Source: PALSA-911 sp963743035
GTDB taxonomy: Bacteria > Pseudomonadota > Alphaproteobacteria > Acetobacterales > Acetobacteraceae
Direction of reading: 5' to 3'
Length of the DNA: 64,000 nucleotides
Assembly (NCBI GenBank): GCA_963743035.1
Contig: CAVUOB010000006.1
Span: 124,001 to 188,000, forward strand
Position numbers and translations under genes: made by a program. The notes beneath the pieces were generated by a model that was not told the DNA's origin, searched no databases, and saw only the letters and a program-made list of their open reading frames with translations. This document shows, piece after piece, positions 1 to 7,977 of the stretch; positions within the stretch are counted from its first letter, which is position 1, and each line of letters begins with the position of its first letter.

Positions 1-670
1 CGACCCCATGGAGGCCCGCCTGAAACGTAATCTTCTGCAGGTCGATGACATTGTTCAGCTGGAAGTTGGTGATCGATCCGCCGAACTGATTGCCCTGGTC
101 GCCGAAATTCAGCCGGTCCGCAGTGGCGTCGCTGAAACTGAACGTGATCCCGGATCCAGCTATTTGGCCGGTAAATCCCGCCGTGCTGGCGCCGCTCAAG
201 CTCCAGGTAAGGCTGTTGCCGAAACTCCCCGAGCTACCGAAAAATGTGCTGCCGGATTGTTCGGTGATATTGTCGTTGCCGCCATTGTCATTGAACTGCG
301 ATGTTGTGACGAGTGTGGCACCGCTCGAGATCGTCAGCGCGGCGAGGCCATTCAGCTCCAATTCCCCGATCGTGGCGGAATGCGCGATCGTGACGCTGGC
401 GCTTTGCACGAAGAACTGCCCGGTGACTGTGAGCGTCCCATTGTCGACCAGGCTGATCGTGCTGCCTCCCGCGGTGCCGACACTCAACCCCGAGAGCGTG
501 AGAAAATCGGCCGCAAGTATCGTGACGGTATAGGAGGCGATGGTGGCGGTGTGGGCCAGGAATGCAACGTCCCCGGTATTGCTGGGGCTACCCGGGACGA
601 TGTTGCCCGTCCAGTTGGTGGCGACATCCCAATTGCCGCTGCCGGCAAGTGTCCAAAACCGGCTGGCCAT
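1..670 (-). CDS. autotransporter-like beta-repeat surface protein, N-terminal part (runs off window)
   Basis: An open minus-strand frame starts with ATG at 670 and stays open for 223 codons to the window edge, so the C-terminus is missing. An AAGGA ribosome site lies 8 bases upstream. The protein opens with a Trp-rich segment (GNWDVATNWTG, then VPG and YTVTI) typical of the repeats at the start of large secreted beta-helix or autotransporter-associated proteins. It continues as Gly/Ser/Thr/Asn-rich beta-strand repeats such as GSTISLVDNGTLTV, with almost no Cys or Lys. It has no obvious Sec signal peptide at this start, so export may depend on a missing C-terminal signal or a start further upstream. 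The family is inferred from composition and repeat style, not a catalytic motif. Confidence 0.6.
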   Translation of the reverse strand, partial: MASRFWTLAGSGNWDVATNWTGNIVPGSPSNTGDVAFLAHTATIASYTVTILAADFLTLSGLSVGTAGGSTISLVDNGTLTVTGQFFVQSASVTIAHSATIGELELNGLAALTISSGATLVTTSQFNDNGGNDNITEQSGSTFFGSSGSFGNSLTWSLSGASTAGFTGQIAGSGITFSFSDATADRLNFGDQGNQFGGSITNFQLNNVIDLQKITFQAGLHGV

Positions 671-939
671 CGCGCGGATCCTTGCCTGTCTACGCGAATA
701 TGCTTCGCAGGTTCCGCGCTCCGGGTCCAGGCAAAGCGCCATAAACGGATTAACATTCAGGTTACTGGAATATCTTGGTTATCACCTCATGATTGGAGCT
801 TATGCTCTGGAAAAGATATATTAACAGACAGAAATCAACCGAGCATTGCCGGCAGTGGATTTTGTGCCTCTGCCGCGCGACCGATATGGCAGCTCGCCAG
901 GAGGCGATCCGGCGCTGCCTCCTCTATCCGACCGGCCCG

Positions 940-1365
940 TTATCCAACCGGCGCTGTCGCCGCGGTATAGTCAGCGTCCGAGACCGGCTCCAGCCACGTG
1001 GTGCCGCCGCCGGCTTCGGTGATCTCCGACATCGCCAGATGCGCGAACAGCCGGTCCGGCGCGGCGCCATGCCAGTGCTCCACGTCGGGCGGGATCATCA
1101 CGGTGTCGCCGGGTTGCAGGATCTGCACCGGCTTGCCCTTTTCCTGCACCCGGCCGACGCCGGAGACGCAGTACAGCGTCTGGCCGACGGGGTGGCTGTG
1201 CCAATGGGTGCGCGCGCCGGGCAGGAACGAGACCATCGTGGCGCGCATCCGCGAGGGGGCGGTGCCGACGACGACCTCGTCCTGCAGCACGGTGCCGGCG
1301 AAGTTGGAGGCGGGGGCCTGTTTGGTCGGGCGCGCGGCGGCTCTGACGACTTTCATGGCTTTCAT
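940..1365 (-). CDS. small cupin-domain protein
   Basis: A 141-residue single-domain cupin. The first cupin motif is visible as HWHSH at residues 54-58 followed by Gln62 where the family usually has Glu. The second motif is the stretch from PGDTVMIPP to His97. His56, His58, Gln62 and His97 are therefore the likely metal ligands. The ATG at 1365 is preceded by GGAAGGAAA; a second Met lies three codons in. It is the last gene of the minus-strand operon that begins with the peptide-type permease genes, 78 bases after the amidase stop. Proteins of this size may be dioxygenase-like, isomerase-like or sugar-binding; nothing here decides the substrate, but the context suggests a step in the same catabolic route. 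Confidence 0.75.
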   Translation of the reverse strand: MKAMKVVRAAARPTKQAPASNFAGTVLQDEVVVGTAPSRMRATMVSFLPGARTHWHSHPVGQTLYCVSGVGRVQEKGKPVQILQPGDTVMIPPDVEHWHGAAPDRLFAHLAMSEITEAGGGTTWLEPVSDADYTAATAPVG

Positions 1366-1443
1366 TGGGGGTTTCCTTCCGTTCTGGCGTTGTTGCCCCA
1401 GTCTAGCCTGCCGCCGGCGCGCAAGTCACCGCCCCCGCCTGGG

Positions 1444-2853
1444 TTACAGCTGCGGGCGCTGGCTCCGCCAGTCCGTGGCCTTCTCATACGCGTCCGCCAC
1501 GCCGAGCAGCATCGTCTCCTGGAACGGTTTGGCCACCAGCTGGATCGACACCGGCAACCCGCCGGCGCCGTAGCCGGAGCAGACGGAGATGGCGGGATAG
1601 CCGGTGACGTTGAACGGCATGGTGAAATTGGGCTTCTCGAACGAGGCCCATTTCGGGATGGCGTCGATCAGCGGCGCCTCGGTCGGCTGGGAGGCGGTGA
1701 GGAACAGGTCGCAACCGGCCATCGCCGCGGCCATTTCCAGGCACAGCTCGCGCCGCTTGCGCAGGGCCTGCACGTAGTCCGCGCCGGTCAGGAACGCCGC
1801 CAGGCCCATGCGGTCGCGCAGCAGCTCGCCGTATGTCTCGAAGCTGGTCTGCATCCATTTCTCATGCAGCGCATAGGCCTCCATGATCATGATCAGGAAG
1901 CCGCAGGCGCCGTAATCCTGCAGCGGCGAGAGGGTTACCTCGCGAATTTCGGCGCCCATGGAACGCAACAGTTCCGCCGCATCGGCGATGCCCTTCAGCG
2001 TCGCGGGGCTGGCGGGATGGTCGGTCTCGTGGAAATGGCGGATCACGCCGATCTTCAGCCCCTTCACGCCCTTGCCGAGGGAGGCCGAGAAATCCGGCAC
2101 CGGCTTCGTCGCGCAGGCGGGATCGGCCGCGTCGTAGCCGGCCATGGCCTGCAGCATCAGCGCGCAATCCTGCACCGTCCAGGCCATCGGGCCGGAATGG
2201 TCCAGCGTATAGGCCAGCGGCAGGATGCCGGCGCGGCTGATGCGGCCATAGGTCGGCTTGATGCCGGCGATGCCGCACAGCGCGGCCGGGCCGCGAATGG
2301 AACCGCCGGTATCGGATCCGGTGCCGCCCAGGATCAGCCCGGCGGCGACGGCCGCGCCGGTGCCGCTGCTGGAACCGGCGGTGAAATGCTTGGGATTCCA
2401 CGGATTGCGCGCCGGCGGCCAGGGCAGGTCGAAGGACGGGCCGCCGAAGGCGAATTCATGCGTCGCCAGCTTGCCGAGCATGACCGTGCCGGCGGCCGCC
2501 AGCTTGGCCACCGAGGTCGCGTCCTCGGTCGGCACGTTGTGCTCGAGCTGGCGCGAATGCGCCGTCGTGCGAATGCCGGCGGTGTTGTAGATGTCCTTGT
2601 GCGCGATCGGGATCCCGTCCAGCGGCCCGATCCTGGTGCCCTGCATCATGCGGGCCTCGGCGGCGCGGGCATCGGCCAGGGCGCGTTCCTCGGTCACCAG
2701 CAGGAACGAGTGGATGATGGGATCGACCGCCGCGATCCGCGCCAGCAGATGGCGGGTGAGTTCCACCGGGGACAGCTTCTTCGCCGCGATGTCGGCCGAC
2801 GCGCTGGCGATTGTCGGGAAAATGGGGGCGCCGACGCTGGCGGAAACGTTCAT
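1444..2853 (-). CDS. amidase (amidase-signature family), AtzE/GatA-like
   Basis: A 469-residue amidase-signature enzyme that would hydrolyse a carboxamide to acid and ammonia in the cytoplasm. The Ser-cisSer-Lys triad is visible: Lys86 in HKD, the cis-Ser inside GSSSG at 160-164, and nucleophile Ser185 in DTGGSIRGPA. Its start overlaps the stop of the small gene before it by 4 bases (ATGA), so the two are translationally coupled. That pairing matches GatC with GatA, and AtzG with the 1-carboxybiuret hydrolase AtzE. No GatB gene is near, so a tRNA-amidotransferase role is unlikely. Transporter genes upstream suggest an imported amide or ureide substrate. A paralogue of the same layout lies at 14768-16195. 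Confidence 0.88.
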   Translation of the reverse strand: MNVSASVGAPIFPTIASASADIAAKKLSPVELTRHLLARIAAVDPIIHSFLLVTEERALADARAAEARMMQGTRIGPLDGIPIAHKDIYNTAGIRTTAHSRQLEHNVPTEDATSVAKLAAAGTVMLGKLATHEFAFGGPSFDLPWPPARNPWNPKHFTAGSSSGTGAAVAAGLILGGTGSDTGGSIRGPAALCGIAGIKPTYGRISRAGILPLAYTLDHSGPMAWTVQDCALMLQAMAGYDAADPACATKPVPDFSASLGKGVKGLKIGVIRHFHETDHPASPATLKGIADAAELLRSMGAEIREVTLSPLQDYGACGFLIMIMEAYALHEKWMQTSFETYGELLRDRMGLAAFLTGADYVQALRKRRELCLEMAAAMAGCDLFLTASQPTEAPLIDAIPKWASFEKPNFTMPFNVTGYPAISVCSGYGAGGLPVSIQLVAKPFQETMLLGVADAYEKATDWRSQRPQL

Positions 2854-3044
2854 TGGAAGCCCTCCGGATTGAAGGTCAGCGCCGGTTCGGCCTCGCGTCC
2901 GCGCGCGGGGCGGCGGATGTTCTCCAGCATGGTCTCGATGTAGCCGAAGGCGCCATGGAACATGGCGATCTGCTCGTCGGTCAGGGTCAACCCGGCACGG
3001 CGAACCAGCGCCTCGAAATCGGCGCGACTGGTCTTTGTAGGCAT
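2850..3044 (-). CDS. GatC/AtzG-like small amidase partner
   Basis: A 64-residue protein encoded immediately before the amidase and overlapping it by 4 bases. It has the GatC-like pattern of a short helical N-terminus (RRAGLTLTDEQIAMFHGAF) and a second helix ending in an Arg/Pro-rich tail with EPALTFNPEGF. GatC wraps around and stabilises GatA, and AtzG does the same for AtzE; by analogy this protein should be needed for a folded, active amidase. The assignment rests on length, position and pattern. An equivalent but diverged partner precedes the second amidase at 16197-16394. Confidence 0.68.
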   Translation of the reverse strand: MPTKTSRADFEALVRRAGLTLTDEQIAMFHGAFGYIETMLENIRRPARGREAEPALTFNPEGFQ

Positions 3045-3111
3045 CGTTGGACGTCCTCCGGAAGGTTAGGGATAGGGCAGGTTACGGGTAGGGAGCGGGG
3101 TCAGGCGTGGA

Positions 3112-4104
3112 TCAGGCGAGAGCCATCTGGTCCGCGACGGCACGCACGCAGCGCACCATCGTGCCGGTGCCGAAATATACGACCGGCGGCTGGCTGCTGC
3201 GACAGGCTTCCTGCACCAGCCGGCAGCGCGGCGCGAAGGCGCAGCCGGGCGGCATGTTGGCGAGGCTCGGCGGTGCGCCCGGGATCGTCTCCAGATCCTG
3301 TCCGCGCAGCCCGCCGTGCACGGTAGAGGCGAGCAGGCCGGCGGTATAGGGATGGCGGCGCGCGCGCATCACTTCGCGCACGGTGCCGGTTTCCACGAAC
3401 CTTCCGGCATACATCACCGCGATCCGGTCGGAGATTTCGGCGGCGACGCCGATATCGTGGGTGACGAAGATCACGGCCATGCCGAGCTCTTCGGATAATT
3501 GCCGCAGCAGCAGCAGGATCTGGATCTGCACGGTCACGTCCAGCGCCGTGGTCGGCTCGTCCGCCAGCAGCACCGAGGGGTTGCAGGCCAGCGCCAGTGC
3601 GATCATCGCCCGCTGGCGCATGCCGCCGGACATCTCGTGCGGGAAGTTCTTCAGCCGCCGCGCCGCCGAGGGGATGGAGACGCGTTCCAGCAGCCCCTTC
3701 GCCCGCGCCATCGCCGCCGTATGGGTGATGCCCTCGTGCTGCACGATGGCTTCGGCGATCTGCTCGCCGATGGTGTAGACCGGGTCCAGCGCCGCCATCG
3801 GCTCCTGGAAGATCATCGACACCTCGCCGCCGCGCACCTTCGCCAGCTCCGCCGGCGGCAGCGCCAGGATGTTCTTGCCGTTCAGCCGCGCCTCGCCGCT
3901 CACATGCGCGTATTCCGGCAAGAGCCCCATCATGGCTTTCAGGGTGACCGATTTGCCGGAGCCGGATTCGCCCAGGATGGTCAGCACCTCGCCGCGGGCG
4001 AGGGAGAAATTCACCCCGTTCACCGCCGCCAGCGCGCCCTCGCGCCGGCGGAATTCCACCGTCAGATCACTGACTTCGATCACCGGCTTGGTTTCAGGCG
4101 ACAT
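3112..4104 (-). CDS. oligopeptide/dipeptide ABC transporter ATPase, DppD-like
   Basis: A 330-residue ABC ATPase of the Opp/Dpp (nickel/peptide) type that would power import through the DppBC-like channel. Walker A GESGSGKS is at 45-52, the signature MSGGM at 158-162 and Walker B VLLADEP at 178-184. The C-terminal oligopeptide extension carries the Cys-rich segment PGCAFAPRCRLVQEAC usual in this subfamily. I chose the ATG at 4104 because GGGAG stands just upstream; an ATG at 4170 would lie deep inside the neighbouring gene. The start overlaps the end of the preceding ATPase gene by 11 bases, so the two ATPases are probably co-translated. Confidence 0.9.
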   Translation of the reverse strand: MSPETKPVIEVSDLTVEFRRREGALAAVNGVNFSLARGEVLTILGESGSGKSVTLKAMMGLLPEYAHVSGEARLNGKNILALPPAELAKVRGGEVSMIFQEPMAALDPVYTIGEQIAEAIVQHEGITHTAAMARAKGLLERVSIPSAARRLKNFPHEMSGGMRQRAMIALALACNPSVLLADEPTTALDVTVQIQILLLLRQLSEELGMAVIFVTHDIGVAAEISDRIAVMYAGRFVETGTVREVMRARRHPYTAGLLASTVHGGLRGQDLETIPGAPPSLANMPPGCAFAPRCRLVQEACRSSQPPVVYFGTGTMVRCVRAVADQMALA

Positions 4105-5167
4105 GATGCTCTCCCATCGCCGCCTGCGCTTCCGGCAGGTGGCAGGCCACCAGGTGATCGTCCGGCGCATCGGCGCCGAGATCGGCGGGCGGGGCGAGCG
4201 GCGGTACGATTTCGGAGCACACCGCCTGCGCGAAGGCGCAGCGGGTGCGGAAACGGCAACCCGAAGGCGGGTTGATCGGGTTCGGCGGATCGCCGGTCAG
4301 CGGCAGATGCCGGGTGCGGCGATCCGGATCCAGCGTCGGCTTGGAGGCAAGCAGCGCGCGGGTATAGGGATGGCGCGGCCGCGCGTAGATCGCCTCCACC
4401 GGCCCGGTCTCCACCACCCGGCCGAGATACATCACCAGCACGCGGTCGCTGATATATTCGACGACGTTCAGATCGTGGCTGATGAACAGATAGGTCAGGT
4501 TCAGCCGCGCCTTCAGTTCGCGCAGCAGGTTCAGCACCTGCGCTTCCACCGATTTGTCGAGCGCGGAGACCGCCTCGTCCAGGATCACCAGCCGCGGCTC
4601 CAGCGCCAGGGCGCGGGCGATGTTCACCCGCTGGCGCTGGCCGCCGGACAGCTCATGCGGATAGCGGCGGGCGTATTGCGTGGGATTGAGGCCGACCTGG
4701 GCCAGCAGCGTCTCCGCCCGCTCGCGCGCCGCGGCGGCCGGCAGGCCGTGCATGCGCGGCGCGTAGGCAATGGTGTCGGCGATCGGCATGCGCGGATTGA
4801 GCGAGGAGAAGCTGTCCTGGAACACCATCTGCATCTGCCGGCGCAGCTCGGAGATCGACAGTCCGCGCACGCCGCCGACGGGATCGCCGTCGAAGATCAG
4901 GCCGCCGCTGTCGGGCGTGATCAGCTGCATCAGCAGCCTGGCGGTGGTGGACTTGCCGCAGCCGCTTTCGCCGACGATGCCGAGCACCTCGCCCTTGCGC
5001 ACGGAGAAGGACACGTCGTCCACCGCCTGCACGGTGGCGATCTGGCGGTTCAGCAGGCCGCCGCGGACGGGGAAATATTTCTTCAGGCCTTCGACGATCA
5101 GCAGCGGCTGGGCGAGGCCCCCGCGGTCGCGGGGATCCTGTCTCGGCTGGATGGCGGGAGCGGTCAT
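4094..5167 (-). CDS. oligopeptide/dipeptide ABC transporter ATPase, DppF-like
   Basis: A 357-residue partner ATPase of the same importer. Walker A GESGCGKS is at 66-73, LSGGQ at 173-177 and Walker B LVILDEA at 193-199, where the usual DEPT becomes DEAV as in many DppF proteins. The C-terminus keeps the CRFRTRCAFAQAVC cysteine region of the oligopeptide subfamily. It begins 11 bases after the stop of the DppC-like permease and overlaps the DppD-like gene, giving the order permease, permease, ATPase, ATPase. The substrate cannot be read from the ATPases; the flanking amidase and hydrolase suggest an amide, ureide or peptide. Confidence 0.9.
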   Translation of the reverse strand: MTAPAIQPRQDPRDRGGLAQPLLIVEGLKKYFPVRGGLLNRQIATVQAVDDVSFSVRKGEVLGIVGESGCGKSTTARLLMQLITPDSGGLIFDGDPVGGVRGLSISELRRQMQMVFQDSFSSLNPRMPIADTIAYAPRMHGLPAAAARERAETLLAQVGLNPTQYARRYPHELSGGQRQRVNIARALALEPRLVILDEAVSALDKSVEAQVLNLLRELKARLNLTYLFISHDLNVVEYISDRVLVMYLGRVVETGPVEAIYARPRHPYTRALLASKPTLDPDRRTRHLPLTGDPPNPINPPSGCRFRTRCAFAQAVCSEIVPPLAPPADLGADAPDDHLVACHLPEAQAAMGEHHVA

Positions 5168-5178
5168 GTCGGGTCTCG

Positions 5179-6090
5179 CTATTTGTTCAGTTTCACGTCC
5201 ATGGCGCTGCGGAACCCGTCACTCATCAGGTTGAAGCACATGGAGGTGACGAAGATGCAGGCGCCGGGCAGGGCGGCGACCAGCGGCTGCACGTAGATCG
5301 CCTGGCGGAGCGAATTCAGCATCAGCCCCCATTCCGGCTGCGGCGGGGTGACGCCGAGGCCGAGGAAGGACAGGCCGGCCGACAGGATGATCGACAGGCT
5401 GATCAGGCTGGTGGCGTAGACCAGGATGGCGCCGAGCACGTTGGACAGCACGTGGTAGCGGATGATCTGCATCGTCGTGGTGCCGGACGCCCGCGCCGCC
5501 TCCACGAAGTCCAGATGCCGGGCCTGGGTGGTCACGGTTTCGGCGATGCGCACCATCGGCGGGATGAACACGATCGACAGCGCCAGGATCGCGTTGGTCA
5601 GCCCGTTGCCCAGCATGCCGCAGATCGCGATCGCCAGCAGGATGGACGGGAAGGCGTAGAACACGTCCATCGTGCGCATGATCAGCGTATTGGCCAGGCC
5701 GCCGAGATAGCCGGCGGTGATGCCGAGGAAGCCGCCGATGACCAGGGAGATCAGCACCGGCGTGACGCCGGCGATCACCGACAGCCGCGCGCCGTAGCAC
5801 AGCCGTGCCCAGATATCGCGCCCGGTCTCGTCGGTGCCGAGCCAGTGGCCCTCGGTGCCGATCGGTTTCAGCCGGCGCATGACGCTGCCGGCGAGCGGGT
5901 CCTGGATGGCGAAGACCGGCGCGAAGATGGCGATGCAGAGGATCGACAGCAGGATCGCGGTGACCACCAGCGTCACCTTGTCGCGCAGCAGGCGGCGGCC
6001 GACGGCCTTCCAGTAGCCCGGCGCAGGCTGGGCCGGCAGCGCCTCGGCGGGGGAAGCGAGAGCGGGGTCGAAGGCGGACAGTTTTGCCAT
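5179..6090 (-). CDS. ABC transporter permease, DppC-like
   Basis: A 303-residue inner-membrane permease with an N-terminal cytoplasmic segment, a first membrane helix (VTLVVTAILLSILCIAIFAP) and five more helices. The periplasmic LGTDETGRDIWARLCYGAR segment is the hallmark of the DppC/OppC family, and the EAARASGTTTMQIIRYHV loop is the coupling (EAA) motif that contacts the ATPases. It starts 10 bases after the DppB-like stop and is read in the same operon. A heterodimer with the DppB-like subunit would form the transport channel. Confidence 0.9.
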   Translation of the reverse strand: MAKLSAFDPALASPAEALPAQPAPGYWKAVGRRLLRDKVTLVVTAILLSILCIAIFAPVFAIQDPLAGSVMRRLKPIGTEGHWLGTDETGRDIWARLCYGARLSVIAGVTPVLISLVIGGFLGITAGYLGGLANTLIMRTMDVFYAFPSILLAIAICGMLGNGLTNAILALSIVFIPPMVRIAETVTTQARHLDFVEAARASGTTTMQIIRYHVLSNVLGAILVYATSLISLSIILSAGLSFLGLGVTPPQPEWGLMLNSLRQAIYVQPLVAALPGACIFVTSMCFNLMSDGFRSAMDVKLNK

Positions 6091-6100
6091 CTTCCCGCTC

Positions 6101-7039
6101 CTAGCGCCGGATCCGCGGGTCGATCGCCGCCTGGGCGATGTCCACGGCCAGGTTCAGCAGCACGAAGAAGGCCGACAGCACCACGATGGTGGCCTGCAGC
6201 ACGGGGATGTCGCGCCGGAAGATCGCCAGGTTCAGCAGATTGCCCGAGCCCGGCCAGTTGAACACCGTCTCCACCAGGATCGAGCCGCCGAGCAGATAGC
6301 CGAATTGCAGGCCCATCAGCGCCAGCACCGCCGGCGCCGCGTTCTTGCAGATATGGCGCAGGATCGGCCGGCTGGTCAGGCCTTTGGCCGCCAGCGCGGC
6401 GGGGAATTCCTGACTGAGGATGTCCAGCACGGTGGCCCGCACCAGGCGCGCGATCACGCCCATCGGGATCAGCGACAGCGTGATCACCGGCAGGATCAGG
6501 TGCCGCACATATTGCATGAAGCTCTGCCCTTCCTCGCCCATGCCCTGCGCCGGCAGCCAGTCGAGGAAGACGGCGAAGACCAGCACCAGGACGATGGCGA
6601 ACCAGTAATGCGGCAGGCTGACGCCGGTGGTGGCCAGCGCGGAGAACAGCTTGTCCGGCCAGCGTCCCTGGTGGAAGGCGGCCAGCAGCCCAAGCAGGAT
6701 GCCGAGCGAGAAGCCGAGCGCCGCCGCGCAGAGCGCGAGACGCAGCGTGTAGCCCAGCGCGGTGAACAACTGGCCGGCGACGGGGGCGGAATTGAACACC
6801 GAAAGCCCGAAATCCCCGGTCAGGGAGCGGCCGAGCCAGAGGAAATACTGGACGTAGAGCGGCTTGTCGAAGCCGAAGGTCGCCTTCATTTCGGCGATCA
6901 CGTCCGGCGAGGCCTCCGGCGGCAGCAGCATGTCGATCGGGTTGCCTGGCACGATATGCACCAGGCCGAAGACGACCAGGGAAACCCCGAGCAGGATCGG
7001 GATTGCCTGGAGCAGTCTGCGGGCCGTGAAGAGAAGCAT
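6101..7039 (-). CDS. ABC transporter permease, DppB-like
   Basis: A 312-residue permease, first gene of the minus-strand operon. The N-terminus (RRLLQAIPILLGVSLVVFGL) and the following HIVPGNPIDMLLPPEA segment are typical of DppB/OppB. Six membrane helices are evident, and the coupling loop lies around LDILSQEFPAALAAKGLTSR. Its promoter must lie in the 201-base gap shared with the divergent isochorismatase-like gene at 7241, so transporter channel and hydrolase/binding-protein genes are probably co-regulated. Confidence 0.9.
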   Translation of the reverse strand: MLLFTARRLLQAIPILLGVSLVVFGLVHIVPGNPIDMLLPPEASPDVIAEMKATFGFDKPLYVQYFLWLGRSLTGDFGLSVFNSAPVAGQLFTALGYTLRLALCAAALGFSLGILLGLLAAFHQGRWPDKLFSALATTGVSLPHYWFAIVLVLVFAVFLDWLPAQGMGEEGQSFMQYVRHLILPVITLSLIPMGVIARLVRATVLDILSQEFPAALAAKGLTSRPILRHICKNAAPAVLALMGLQFGYLLGGSILVETVFNWPGSGNLLNLAIFRRDIPVLQATIVVLSAFFVLLNLAVDIAQAAIDPRIRR

Positions 7040-7240
7040 TCGGGTCTCCTGAGGCGTCTGCCAGATGAAGGGCGCCGGATTGTGCGGCGCAGCATGCGAT
7101 GCAAATCCGGGGCCAGCCCGCGGGCCCGGCCATCGTCATTCCGGCCGCCATGTGGCCCGGCAATTGCTTCATAGAGTATCCAGGGACGCTGCCGATAACC
7201 TGTGCAGATCCCGCCTACGAACGCATCAAAGGGGCCATGA
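7040..7240. promoter_or_regulatory. divergent intergenic region (transporter operon / hydrolase-SBP operon)
   Basis: These 201 bases separate the divergent starts at 7039 and 7241 and must hold both promoters. The right part is richer in A/T (around 7165-7240) and ends with AAAGGGG seven bases before the ATG at 7241. I could not identify convincing -35/-10 pairs or an operator palindrome, and no regulator gene lies next to the island. Confidence 0.4.
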
Positions 7241-7954
7241 ATGCACAAAATATCGCTATCTGACGCCGTAATTGACCGAATCACGCAGCGGCGCGGAAGT
7301 CTGCATCCGTTGAAGTGCCTAATATCCGATCGAACTGCACATATTGTGGTCGATCTGCAGAACGGCTTCATGGCGCCTGGCCAGCCCGCGGAGATCGCCG
7401 AAGCGCGCGAGATCGTGCCCAACGTCAATCGCATCAGCCAGGCCGTGCGCGAGGCCGGCGGGCTGGTCGTGTTCATCCAGAACACCTTCGACGCCGAGGC
7501 GGTGAACAGCTGGTCGACCTATTTCGACATCTTCTCCGCCCCCGCCCGCAAGGAGCGCATGGTCGCCGCCTTCACCCCCGGCAATTTCGGGCACGAATTA
7601 TGGTCCGGCCTCGATGTCCAGCCGCAGGATCTGAAGGTGCGCAAGCGCCGCTTCGGCGCCTTCGTGCAGGGGTCCTCGGACCTGCATGAGATCCTGCAGT
7701 CGCGCGGCATCGACACGCTCATCATCACCGGCACCGCGACCAATGTGTGCTGCGAGGCCACCGCGCGTGACGCGATGATGATGAACTACAAGGTCGCCTT
7801 CATCGCCGATGGCTGCGCGACGTTCAATGACGAGGAGCACAACGCGACGCTGAACATCATGGCCTACGGCTTCGCCGACGTGATGACCACCGACGAGGTC
7901 GTGGCGCTGCTCGCCGCCGCCGTCCCGGCCGAGCCGCGCCAGGCGGCCGAATGA
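7241..7954 (+). CDS. isochorismatase-family cysteine hydrolase (RutB/biuret-hydrolase type)
   Basis: A 237-residue cytoplasmic hydrolase of the isochorismatase superfamily. The Asp-Lys-Cys triad is visible: Asp38 in VVDLQNGF, Lys135 in VRKRRFGAF and Cys170 in TNVCCEATARDA, followed by the cis-peptide and TARDA segment. Members that keep all three residues are amidohydrolases (ureidoacrylate, biuret, nicotinamide, N-carbamoyl compounds) rather than true isochorismatases. The ATG at 7241 has AAAGGGG seven bases upstream, and the N-terminal MHKI...IDRITQRRG segment fits this subfamily. Its stop overlaps the first possible start of the binding-protein gene. With the divergent amidase/GatC-like pair it suggests stepwise hydrolysis of a ureide- or biuret-like compound; that is inference. 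Confidence 0.85.
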   Translation: MHKISLSDAVIDRITQRRGSLHPLKCLISDRTAHIVVDLQNGFMAPGQPAEIAEAREIVPNVNRISQAVREAGGLVVFIQNTFDAEAVNSWSTYFDIFSAPARKERMVAAFTPGNFGHELWSGLDVQPQDLKVRKRRFGAFVQGSSDLHEILQSRGIDTLIITGTATNVCCEATARDAMMMNYKVAFIADGCATFNDEEHNATLNIMAYGFADVMTTDEVVALLAAAVPAEPRQAAE

Positions 7955-7977
7955 CCGATCATTCCAGGAAACAGCGC

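Noticed and set aside
8..970. A 320-codon plus-strand frame at the left edge
   Set aside because: It is the complement of the beta-repeat surface protein, whose minus-strand translation has a recognisable Gly/Asn/Thr repeat pattern and ribosome site.
793..2943. A 716-codon plus-strand open frame over the cupin and amidase genes
   Set aside because: Composition is Arg/Gly/His-rich without domains, whereas the minus strand encodes a complete amidase triad.
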